From an uncultured Clostridium sp. (GTDB lineage Bacteria > Bacillota_I > Bacilli_A > RF39 > UBA660), in the NCBI GenBank assembly GCA_902493795.1, contig CABUQZ010000003.1, forward strand, positions 1 to 64,000: DNA of 64,000 nucleotides. The letters run 5' to 3'. Every line of letters begins with the position of its first letter. Positions within the stretch are counted from its first letter, which is position 1. Under the pieces are notes generated by a model, which ran no database searches, was not told where the DNA came from, and was given only the letters and a program-made list of their open reading frames with translations. This document shows, piece by piece, positions 15,657 through 22,670 of the stretch. The position numbers and the translations under genes are program-made.

Positions 15657-17705
15657 CTAGTTTACTTTAGAAAGTTTTTTTGCATTTTTTTCTTTTTCAT
15701 TTATTTCTTTTGCATTTTGTATTAACCTACATAATTCTTTACGATATTTTATTAAAGACTTTTTGGTAAGTTCTATTACTCTTTCTTCATCTATATCAAA
15801 GAACTCTGCTATTTTTCTTGAGTCAATTTTAATCTCATCAATAATACCTAATTGTAAGCATACAATAATACATTCTTCAGATGTTAATTCTGTCATTGTA
15901 TCAAAGATATTAAAATTTCTTATATTATCAATAGCTTTCTTGAATTCTTCATCCTCTTCTTTTATTTTCATTTCTTGTGGTTTAGTTGTCTCTAGTTCTT
16001 GAGGCTTAACAGCTACTTCCACTTTTTGGTCTTCTTGTGGTTTAGTTGTCTCTGGTTCTTGAGGCTTAACAGCTACTTCCACTTTTACTTCTTCTTTTGG
16101 TTTAGTTGCCTCTGGTTCTTGAGGTTTAACAGCTACTTCCGCTTTTTGGTCTTCCTGTGGTTTAGTTGTCTCTGGTTCTTGAGATTCAACTGTTACTTCC
16201 ACTTTTTGGTCTTCTTGTGGTTTAGTTGTCTCTGATTCTTGAGGCTTAACAGCTACTTCCACTTTTACTTCTTCCTGTGGTTTAGTTGCCTCTGGTTCTT
16301 GAGGCTTAACAGCTACTTCTACTTTTCTTTCTACAGCTGGCGAATAAGAAAATGGGTAAATACATTTATCATAATTTGAATTTGATACTTTTATTCTTTG
16401 AGGAAGAGTATAAAATAAATGTTCTTTGTTCTCGTCTTCTTTTGTTGGTTGCTGCTGTTTTTTTTCTTCTTTTGGTACTTCGCTTTTTTGCTCAGCAGTA
16501 TCTATAAACTGCTGTGGTATTTTTTTAGAATTATACTCAGCTGTTGTCAATGGTCTTTTATTCTTGCCAGAATAATTACTAACTAGTTTAATTGCCTTAT
16601 CAGGGTCGTCCATGTAATCTGCAAACTCTTTTATATTTTTAGACCTTCTTATTTTATTTAGAGCTTTTGCTTCTATCTGTCTTATTCTTTCACGCGTTAT
16701 TTTATACATTTCACCTATTTCTTCTAGTGTTTTAGGACCAGATCCATCTAGACCATATCTTAATGTCAATATTTTTATTTCTTTTTCTTTCAAATGACAT
16801 TCTAATAACAAGTTTTTTATATTATCTGGTAATGTATTCATTATTGTTTGCTCTTCTGGTGAATCTTCATCTGAGGGAATGAAATCTCCTAATTCAGATT
16901 TTTCATCATCTCCAATTTCAGTATTTATACTTACACTATCTAACTGTAGCTTAATTGTATCACTAACACTTTGTTCTGATAATCTTGTTTTTAAAGCTAT
17001 CTCTTGTATAGTTGGCTCTCTTCCTAATTCTCTTGAAAGATCAGTTCGAGCTTTATTAATTCGCGCCATTTTTTCATAAATATGAACTGGTAAACGAATA
17101 TTTCTAGATTTATCTGCAAGGGCTCTTGTTATTGCTTGTTTAATCCACCATGTTGCATAAGTTGAAAATCTAAAACCTCTTGATGAATCGTACTTTTCTA
17201 CTGCAGTAATTAATCCTATATTTCCTTCTTGTATTAAGTCAATAAATTGCATTCCATGTCCTACATACTTTTTAGCTATACTTACTACAAGCCTTAAATT
17301 AGATTCAATAAGTAATTTTCTAGCCTCTTCATCATTTTGTTTAATTTTTTCTGCTAATTCTTTTTCTTGTTCGTATTTTAAAAGTGGATGTTTACCTACT
17401 TCATTAATATATAACTTATAAATATCATCTTCTGTATAGCCACTGGTTGTATTATTAGAAGTTTTTTCTTCCTTTTCTGCTTTCTCTTCGTCTTCTTCTT
17501 CCATAGAAATATTATTTACCATACAATAGCATTCTATTAAAGTAGCAGTTAATTCATCATTTGTTATATTTCCAATATTATCTCTTATAATATCTTTTTT
17601 ATTTTTATCATAGATTGTTTTCATTAGTTTATTAATTTTAATGTTATTTAATAATTCAACGCAAAAATCTAATGTAGGACTAAAGTCAAATTTATCGAAA
17701 AACAA
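15657..17705 (-). CDS. RpoD-like sigma factor with repetitive linker and extra C-terminal HTH (start codon uncertain)
   Basis: Region 1.2 is seen as DDIYKLYINEVGKHPLL. Region 2 has NLRLVVSIAKKYVG, DLIQEGNIGL and FSTYATWWIKQAI. Region 3 is around EKMARINKARTDLSRELGR, and region 4 has LTLRYGLDG and the ITRERIRQIEAKAL helix-turn-helix. All promoter-recognition elements of a primary-type sigma are present. After region 4 (about residue 350) come a polar linker, six 20-residue VEVAVKPQEPE-type repeats (about 462-581) and a second region-4-like module (about 600-665, LTSEECIIVCLQLG, AEFFDIDEERVIELT) shared with the three genes downstream. TTG 17705 is the first ordinary start codon in frame, but coding text continues in frame up to 17921. 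The natural N-terminus seems to lie in the ORF at 17894-18058, one frame away. Confidence 0.85.
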   Translation of the reverse strand: MFFDKFDFSPTLDFCVELLNNIKINKLMKTIYDKNKKDIIRDNIGNITNDELTATLIECYCMVNNISMEEEDEEKAEKEEKTSNNTTSGYTEDDIYKLYINEVGKHPLLKYEQEKELAEKIKQNDEEARKLLIESNLRLVVSIAKKYVGHGMQFIDLIQEGNIGLITAVEKYDSSRGFRFSTYATWWIKQAITRALADKSRNIRLPVHIYEKMARINKARTDLSRELGREPTIQEIALKTRLSEQSVSDTIKLQLDSVSINTEIGDDEKSELGDFIPSDEDSPEEQTIMNTLPDNIKNLLLECHLKEKEIKILTLRYGLDGSGPKTLEEIGEMYKITRERIRQIEAKALNKIRRSKNIKEFADYMDDPDKAIKLVSNYSGKNKRPLTTAEYNSKKIPQQFIDTAEQKSEVPKEEKKQQQPTKEDENKEHLFYTLPQRIKVSNSNYDKCIYPFSYSPAVERKVEVAVKPQEPEATKPQEEVKVEVAVKPQESETTKPQEDQKVEVTVESQEPETTKPQEDQKAEVAVKPQEPEATKPKEEVKVEVAVKPQEPETTKPQEDQKVEVAVKPQELETTKPQEMKIKEEDEEFKKAIDNIRNFNIFDTMTELTSEECIIVCLQLGIIDEIKIDSRKIAEFFDIDEERVIELTKKSLIKYRKELCRLIQNAKEINEKEKNAKKLSKVN
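15963..16322 (-). repeat. Six 60-base tandem repeats inside the sigma gene
   Basis: Six in-phase units of 60 bases encode VEVAVKPQEPEATKPQEEVK and close variants. The last unit ends in MKIK instead. Substitutions concentrate at EEVK/EDQK and EA/ET. The array forms a Pro/Glu/Lys linker between the sigma core and the extra C-terminal module. Confidence 0.95.
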
Positions 17706-17893
17706 AGATAATTTTCTTATTTCTTTTAAAGCATCTTTTTTTCCAATATATCCACTAATCTCTGAATCAATAAATTCTTTTACAAGTCCTTCATTTGGAC
17801 TTGAGTTTTCAACTTTGCTAACTATGTAAGTATTAATTTTTTCTTCAAAAATTTCTACAAATAACCTATCGTATAAAGAATATTGTCCAATAT

Positions 17894-18058
17894 TTATTTT
17901 TCTTTTAACTCTTCTATTGAGCTATTTATCATTTCATTTAAATTTTTTTCTTCTATTTCAGCAAACAAATACTTTTGTTTTTCTCTTTTTATAACTGGTA
18001 ATAGAATTTTTTTTAAGTCATCTATAGAGTATTTTCGTAATTCTTCTAATGTAATCAT
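17894..18058 (-). CDS. Short ORF, probable out-of-frame N-terminus of the sigma gene
   Basis: A 54-codon ORF starts at ATG 18058 with AAGGTGG seven bases before it, just behind a strong promoter (18099-18126). It encodes a helical Lys/Glu-rich segment (MITLEELRKYSIDDLKKILL at the start, SSIEELKEK at the end). It stops at TAA 17894-17896, directly after a five-A run (17897-17901). In the -1 frame, coding continues without interruption (INIGQYSLYDRLFVEIF...) into the sigma ORF. One extra A in the run would fuse the two. It is either the first part of a frameshifted sigma gene or a separate small gene with a sigma gene that starts at ATA or ATT. Confidence 0.6.
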   Translation of the reverse strand: MITLEELRKYSIDDLKKILLPVIKREKQKYLFAEIEEKNLNEMINSSIEELKEK

Positions 18059-18098
18059 TATCTTACCACCTTACTAGTTAATTTTTTCAGCGTTTTTT

Positions 18099-18126
18099 AT
18101 TATAACATATCATAATTGTTTTTCAA
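18099..18126 (-). promoter_or_regulatory. Promoter of the sigma operon
   Basis: TTGAAA (18121-18126), 16-base spacer, extended -10 TGTTATAAT (TATAAT 18099-18104) on the minus strand. The predicted start is about 35 bases before ATG 18058. Confidence 0.85.
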
Positions 18127-18135
18127 ATTAAATTC

Positions 18136-18160
18136 AAAAAAAAATCCTTTTTTAAGGATT
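18136..18160 (-). terminator. Terminator of the prepilin-like gene
   Basis: AATCCTT (18143-18149) pairs with AAGGATT (18154-18160), loop of four, then a T-run on the minus strand, three bases after the stop at 18164. Confidence 0.85.
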
Positions 18161-18163
18161 CTT

Positions 18164-19852
18164 TTAATTTATTGTATATGGAGATGAAGAAGTTCCATTT
18201 CCTCCTTCTATTGTAGCATTACCTTTAACAGATATTACTGGTCTAATATAAGAGTATTCTTCAATTCCTTTTGTTTTTATTGTACCATCAGGTTCTATTA
18301 CGTTAATTAAGTCAATTGTATTGTTACTTAGTGTCCAGTATTCCAAATTAGAGTCAGCTGTAAATAAATCTCCTACTTTTGGAATTGCAACATTAAGAGA
18401 AACTATATCAGCTGTTTGACAAGCAGTTGTTTGTGGAATCGTATTATTAATTTTCATTCTACAGAAGTCTGATGTTGTTAATTTGTCTTTGAAACTATTA
18501 ATCCATGTTGTTAAATATGTTCCTATATACGTATCATTTGTATAAACTCTGTTGAAATAATGGAACTGAGTATTTGAACCATTTATTGCTTTATCAGCTA
18601 TTAATTTTGTATGGTTTTCATCTGATTCTACTATTCTAAATAAAATATTGTTTATTTTAACATATTCACCTGCAAATCTTGTGTTTAAACTTGTTCCAAC
18701 ACTTGCACTTGTATCACCAGTTAAGCGGTATGGGTTATTTGCTGTACCATTTCCACCAACTATATATGTGACATTTGGTCTTAGTACTACTGTTGGACGA
18801 ACTCCAAAAAATTTGTTTACAGAAGAATTTGAAGCAGTGTTACTATTTGAAATGTACCACACATTAGAACCTGAGTAATCTGATAATAACCAAAAGTTTT
18901 TTCCTATATTTAGGAAGCCACGTACTTTATTATATTCATAATAGTTAATTAATCCGACTTTAGCATTTACTTTAGAACTACCATTTGGTTTAACTGTAGT
19001 AGTAGTTGCTGTATAATCCCAATCAGCATTCATTAAATACCTATCAGGATTTCTTAATGTGTTAACAAAATTATTATTTAACCAGTTTTTAATGTTACTT
19101 GTTCTATAGTTATTGCTATTCATATCATAAGTTACTAAAGAAGCATTTTCATCCATCACCATTTTTATTGTTTTTTCAGTTGGTTTAAAACTTATTATTC
19201 TCCACATTTTACCAGAATACCAAACATAATTATTGGTAGCAGATCCTGATACAAATGACTCTCCTGTTCCATCTGGTGTAGCAGATAACTTAGTTGTTAT
19301 TTCTTTTATTAAAGAACCATCTATTTCTGCAACATATCTATCACAATTGCTTGTTTTCTCAATTAATTTTTTATATTCTACTTTATTTTTTCCTTCTTTA
19401 TTACATATCATACTAACTTGAGTAGAAATTTTACCTTTATTATTTTCTATTCTAATACTTACATATTCTTTTGATGTATCTATCCCTAGTGCTGTTAGTT
19501 CACCTGCTGATATTTCATTAGGAGTTCTACATATAACATTCTTTTCTCCTTCGAATTTCTTTATATAATCTCTTTCAATTAAATCGCTAAGTTCTAGATT
19601 ATAACCATCAGAATCTTCATATTCATCATCGATATCAATGCAACCGTTACCAAGAATTCCTCCTATATCATCTCTTCTTGTTTGGGCATATTTTTCTACC
19701 CCTGCTTTTACGATATCATAGTAAGTATCATATTCTTGATCTTCGTTATCTGACATTAAACGTGATACTCCTGGAAATACGATTAATAATATCATTCCCA
19801 TTATTACTATAACTGCAATTAATTCAACTAAAGTAAAACCTTTATTCTTCAT
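18164..19852 (-). CDS. Prepilin-like surface protein with two DUF6273-like domains
   Basis: A 562-residue protein. The N-terminus MKNKGFTLVELIAVIVI is a type IV prepilin/pseudopilin motif with one hydrophobic helix. A region of about 160 residues with three or four cysteines follows. Two related modules come after it (about 200-375 and 380-562): each begins with WYSGKMWRI or KINNILFRIV, has a W-rich middle (IKNWLNNNF / YLTTWINSF) and ends with GVRPTVVL / YIRPVISV and GGNGTxxNPY. The pattern recalls DUF6273-type domains of gut Bacillota surface proteins. It stands alone between two terminators or promoters. It shares only the N-terminal motif with the partial gene at the left edge. The role is unknown, probably at the cell surface. 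Confidence 0.8.
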   Translation of the reverse strand: MKNKGFTLVELIAVIVIMGMILLIVFPGVSRLMSDNEDQEYDTYYDIVKAGVEKYAQTRRDDIGGILGNGCIDIDDEYEDSDGYNLELSDLIERDYIKKFEGEKNVICRTPNEISAGELTALGIDTSKEYVSIRIENNKGKISTQVSMICNKEGKNKVEYKKLIEKTSNCDRYVAEIDGSLIKEITTKLSATPDGTGESFVSGSATNNYVWYSGKMWRIISFKPTEKTIKMVMDENASLVTYDMNSNNYRTSNIKNWLNNNFVNTLRNPDRYLMNADWDYTATTTTVKPNGSSKVNAKVGLINYYEYNKVRGFLNIGKNFWLLSDYSGSNVWYISNSNTASNSSVNKFFGVRPTVVLRPNVTYIVGGNGTANNPYRLTGDTSASVGTSLNTRFAGEYVKINNILFRIVESDENHTKLIADKAINGSNTQFHYFNRVYTNDTYIGTYLTTWINSFKDKLTTSDFCRMKINNTIPQTTACQTADIVSLNVAIPKVGDLFTADSNLEYWTLSNNTIDLINVIEPDGTIKTKGIEEYSYIRPVISVKGNATIEGGNGTSSSPYTIN

Positions 19853-20177
19853 TTTTTACGCCTCTTTCTATAATAAGAAGTATAACATATTATATTTTGT
19901 TTTACTAGAGTTCGAATAATTACTTTACTTAGGTTTTTTCACATTATGTCAAATTACACATATAATATTTTAGGTGATATCTTTGTTTAAATCTTCTAAA
20001 CACAATTTCTTCTGTCGATGTAGATCTTGTAGAGTAAAAAGAAGAGGTAGTTTTCTTTACCTCTTTATATTGTTATTTTTGTTAGTAATTATTTTATATC
20101 AGTCATTAATTCTTATTTTTATTATTAATAGATTCAATGCGATAATTTTGTTTCTTGAAATTCTTACTTTTGTCTAT
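19853..20177. other. Intergenic stretch, 325 bases
   Basis: It holds the upstream region of the prepilin-like gene (a TATAAT at 19889-19894 without a convincing -35) and the hairpin at 20036-20064. I see no coding potential on the minus strand; the plus-strand frame here has no ribosome site and looks like chance. Confidence 0.5.
20036..20064 (-). terminator. Terminator downstream of the ysxE-like gene
   Basis: AGAGGTA (20043-20049) pairs with TACCTCT (20058-20064), loop of eight, followed on the minus strand by TCTTTTT. It lies about 115 bases after the stop. Confidence 0.6.
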
Positions 20178-21017
20178 TTACTTTGCAACACAATCTTTTA
20201 AGAATTCGTTTATTTTAATTAAATAATTAATTTTATCTTTTACTATTTTAGTGTTTAACAACTCACTTTTAGAAAGTTCTAATTTATCAATTATTAGGAG
20301 CTTGGAGTACAATAGATATTTTTCTTCATCTTGAAGTCTATACTTCGAGTTATAAATATCGTACATATCTTTCATATCTATTTCATAAAAATTATTTTTA
20401 AGTAAGGAACAAATATCGTAAATAGGATAATCTATTAAAGAATTATCCCAATTAATTAAGTATTTTCTATCTCCTGTTATAAAATTAGATAGTTTTAGGT
20501 TATTATGATTTAGCACTACTCTTTTTCTTCTTTTATCTTTTACTATTTTGTACCAATTATCTAGATATAATTTACTGTAATCTAGTGAAGATAGAATTAG
20601 AGATATGTTTTTTATTAATAAAAAAATACTAGGCTTTAAATACAGATACGATACATTATCATCGAAAATATTTTCATAATATTTTTTAGTATTTATTATT
20701 TCACTAGTAGTTTTTTCATAAAAATCCTTTATTCTTTCTATAGAAATAGTTTTATAGTGAGTTGTTTTTATATGAAGCATAGCAATTACATACATTAATT
20801 CATTTAATTTATCTTCTTTTGAGATATTCACTTCTTCAATGTAATCTCTTACGTCATAACCATTTACTATTTTTGTTTCTATAAAGTTTTGGAAATCTTT
20901 AGATTTTAGATATTTATATTTTTCTATTAATTTAGAATCACAGTTTTTCTTTAGACATATCGAGTGATTATCTTTTGTGATTATTTTTAAGTTACCAATT
21001 AACTCTATTTTACTCAT
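20178..21017 (-). CDS. YsxE/CotS-like kinase-fold protein
   Basis: A 279-residue protein with the layout of the CotS/aminoglycoside-phosphotransferase fold. The end of the catalytic loop reads VLNHNNLKLSNF, where the family has HxDxxxxN, and the metal-binding segment reads LINWDN, where the family has IDW. The PIYDICSLLKN helix that usually follows is clear. Both expected Asp residues appear as Asn, so phosphotransfer may be lost. The gene overlaps the LysM/SpoVID-like gene by eight bases. In Bacillus subtilis ysxE follows spoVID and precedes valS; the same pairing here supports the name. In sporeformers these proteins act in spore coat assembly. No recognisable spore gene besides this pair is seen nearby. 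Confidence 0.65.
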   Translation of the reverse strand: MSKIELIGNLKIITKDNHSICLKKNCDSKLIEKYKYLKSKDFQNFIETKIVNGYDVRDYIEEVNISKEDKLNELMYVIAMLHIKTTHYKTISIERIKDFYEKTTSEIINTKKYYENIFDDNVSYLYLKPSIFLLIKNISLILSSLDYSKLYLDNWYKIVKDKRRKRVVLNHNNLKLSNFITGDRKYLINWDNSLIDYPIYDICSLLKNNFYEIDMKDMYDIYNSKYRLQDEEKYLLYSKLLIIDKLELSKSELLNTKIVKDKINYLIKINEFLKDCVAK

Positions 21018-21939
21018 TATTACATGGTATTATTAGTTTTGTACCTTTTTTTACTTCGCTTAGGTTATTGTATTCTTCTAAATTTTCTCTTTTTACATTA
21101 TATTTTTTCATTATATCTTCAAGTGAGTCATCTTCTCTTACAATATAGATTGAGTAAGTTTTATATGTTTCTGATGTGGTATCAAGTTTTGCAAATAATG
21201 ATTCTGAAACATTTGAGTCATTCTCTTCATATTCCATTGCTTGTTCGCTTGCTTGTTCATTTGTTTCTTCGTTTCTTTCTGTGTTTTTCTCTTTTTCTTC
21301 TTTTTTTAGTTCTTGTTGTTCATTTCTATTTTTATCTTTAGGTTCTTCATTTATCTTTTCATTTCTTTCTTCTTTTAGAGGTTCTTTTGCTTCTTTCATT
21401 TCTTCTTTTTCATCCTTTATTGGTTCAGTATTTATCACTTCAACTTGTTCTTCTTGTTTTTCTTGTTCTTCTTTTTTGTCCTTTTTTTCTACACTTCTCA
21501 TTTCTTTTGGTGGATCAAACTCTAATTTTTCTTTTGTTTCTTCCTCTTTAAACAAGTCATCTATTTCTATTAAGACGTCATCATCATCTTCAACTTCTTT
21601 TTTTTCTATTTCTTTTAACTTTAATTTATCTAGTATTAAGTCAATGTTTAATTTTAAGACATTTTCTTTTTCCACTTCATAAGTAAAGTTATCAATATCG
21701 ATAGTCATATCACTTATATCATATTTTGAATCTATTACGATATCTATTGGTATTTTATAATTAAATGGATTATCAATTTGACTTGCAACCATCTGTTTGT
21801 AAGTTCCTCTTACTATTAAATCACCTTTTATCGTTTCATCTTCATAAGACATTAATGTATGTTCTAAAGAAATTGAAGTAATTTCGTATATTAAAGTTTT
21901 AAATTCTATTTTTTTTGTAAAAGATACTATTTCGTTCAT
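21010..21939 (-). CDS. SpoVID-like protein (N-terminal SPOCS-like domain, acidic linker, LysM)
   Basis: A 309-residue protein. Residues 1-115 are a beta-rich domain (FTKKIEFKTLIYEITSISLE, IVRGTYK, FNYKIPIDIVID, ISDMTIDIDNFTYEV) like the N-terminal domain of SpoVID/SipL. Residues 120-250 are a very acidic Lys/Glu linker. Residues 255-309 are a LysM module (YSIYIVREDDSLEDIMKKYN, LEEYNNLSEVKKGTKLIIP). SpoVID is the spore morphogenetic protein that lets the coat encase the forespore. The neighbouring ysxE-like gene, and valS further on, reproduce Bacillus order. There is no signal peptide, consistent with a mother-cell cytoplasmic protein. GGGAGG lies eight bases before the ATG. The identity is inferred from architecture and synteny. 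Confidence 0.65.
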   Translation of the reverse strand: MNEIVSFTKKIEFKTLIYEITSISLEHTLMSYEDETIKGDLIVRGTYKQMVASQIDNPFNYKIPIDIVIDSKYDISDMTIDIDNFTYEVEKENVLKLNIDLILDKLKLKEIEKKEVEDDDDVLIEIDDLFKEEETKEKLEFDPPKEMRSVEKKDKKEEQEKQEEQVEVINTEPIKDEKEEMKEAKEPLKEERNEKINEEPKDKNRNEQQELKKEEKEKNTERNEETNEQASEQAMEYEENDSNVSESLFAKLDTTSETYKTYSIYIVREDDSLEDIMKKYNVKRENLEEYNNLSEVKKGTKLIIPCNNE

Positions 21940-21987
21940 TAATCTTTCCTCCCTATTAGAATATATGTACTTTTTTAGTTTTTATAA

Positions 21988-22026
21988 CAAAAAAAGAATT
22001 ACTAACATTCTTCATTTAGTAATTCT
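21988..22026 (-). terminator. Terminator overlapping the end of trmK
   Basis: Perfect 11-base arms (21995-22005 and 22016-22026) with the last codons and the TAG of trmK inside the hairpin, then seven Ts on the minus strand. It ends the dnaG-rpoD-trmK transcript. Confidence 0.85.
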
Positions 22027-22670
22027 ATTTCTTTTTTTAGTATTTCTTTTTTACTATTATCGTTTGGTAGTGATTTTACAATCATTTCTTTTACATTTTT
22101 TATATTTTGATAATAGTTGTAAAAGTTTTCGTCTTTATTTTTTAATAAAACTGGCCCAAAATATAACTCTTTATCAGAATAAGTTTCTTTTCCTTTTATG
22201 AATTCAACTATTGTGTAGTACTTTTCTTCATCGTAGATTATTGTCTCATAAGATATTTTAAATCCTAATTTAGTTATATTAGTTCTTAGTTCTTGATATT
22301 TATTATTTGACGATATTATTAATCTTTCAATGTGATTTAACTCTTTTTTTCCATTTTCTAGTATTTCGACAATTGTTTCCATACCCATTCCTGATATTAC
22401 TACTGTATCAACATCTTTATCTATTTCTTTAATTCCATCTTTTAGACATATTTCAATTTTATTTAAAAAAGAATATTTTTCGATATTCTTTTTAGCACTT
22501 TCTAATGGTTTTTCATTTATGTCTGATGCAATTATTTTTAGATTAGGATTTTTTTGTAGTAAATAAATATCTAAAAGTGCATGATCACAACCTACATCTA
22601 TTATTCTTTTTGAATTTTTTTGTAGTACTATGTTCGCAATAGTTGTTAGTCTTTTACTTATTTTAATCAA
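22002..22670 (-). CDS. trmK: tRNA (adenine(22)-N1)-methyltransferase TrmK
   Basis: A 222-residue SAM-dependent methyltransferase of the TrmK (YqfN) family. It shows RLTTIANIV at the N-terminus, motif I as RIIDVGCDHALLDIYLL (glycine-rich SAM loop), ASDINEKPLESAK after it, and the family hallmark VVISGMGMETIVEIL. The C-terminal half is helical. The enzyme methylates A22 of certain tRNAs. The start is TTG 22670, within the end of rpoD, with AAAGGA eight bases upstream; no ATG is in a suitable place. In Bacillus the rpoD-trmK order is the same, which supports the call. The terminator stem includes its last codons. Confidence 0.9.
   Translation of the reverse strand: MIKISKRLTTIANIVLQKNSKRIIDVGCDHALLDIYLLQKNPNLKIIASDINEKPLESAKKNIEKYSFLNKIEICLKDGIKEIDKDVDTVVISGMGMETIVEILENGKKELNHIERLIISSNNKYQELRTNITKLGFKISYETIIYDEEKYYTIVEFIKGKETYSDKELYFGPVLLKNKDENFYNYYQNIKNVKEMIVKSLPNDNSKKEILKKEIELLNEEC

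Noticed and set aside
15963..16322. Possible CRISPR-like array
   Set aside because: The 60-base units are contiguous without unique spacers and code in phase inside the sigma gene.
19974..20201. 75-residue plus-strand hydrophobic ORF
   Set aside because: No ribosome site, overlaps a minus-strand terminator hairpin and the end of the ysxE-like gene.
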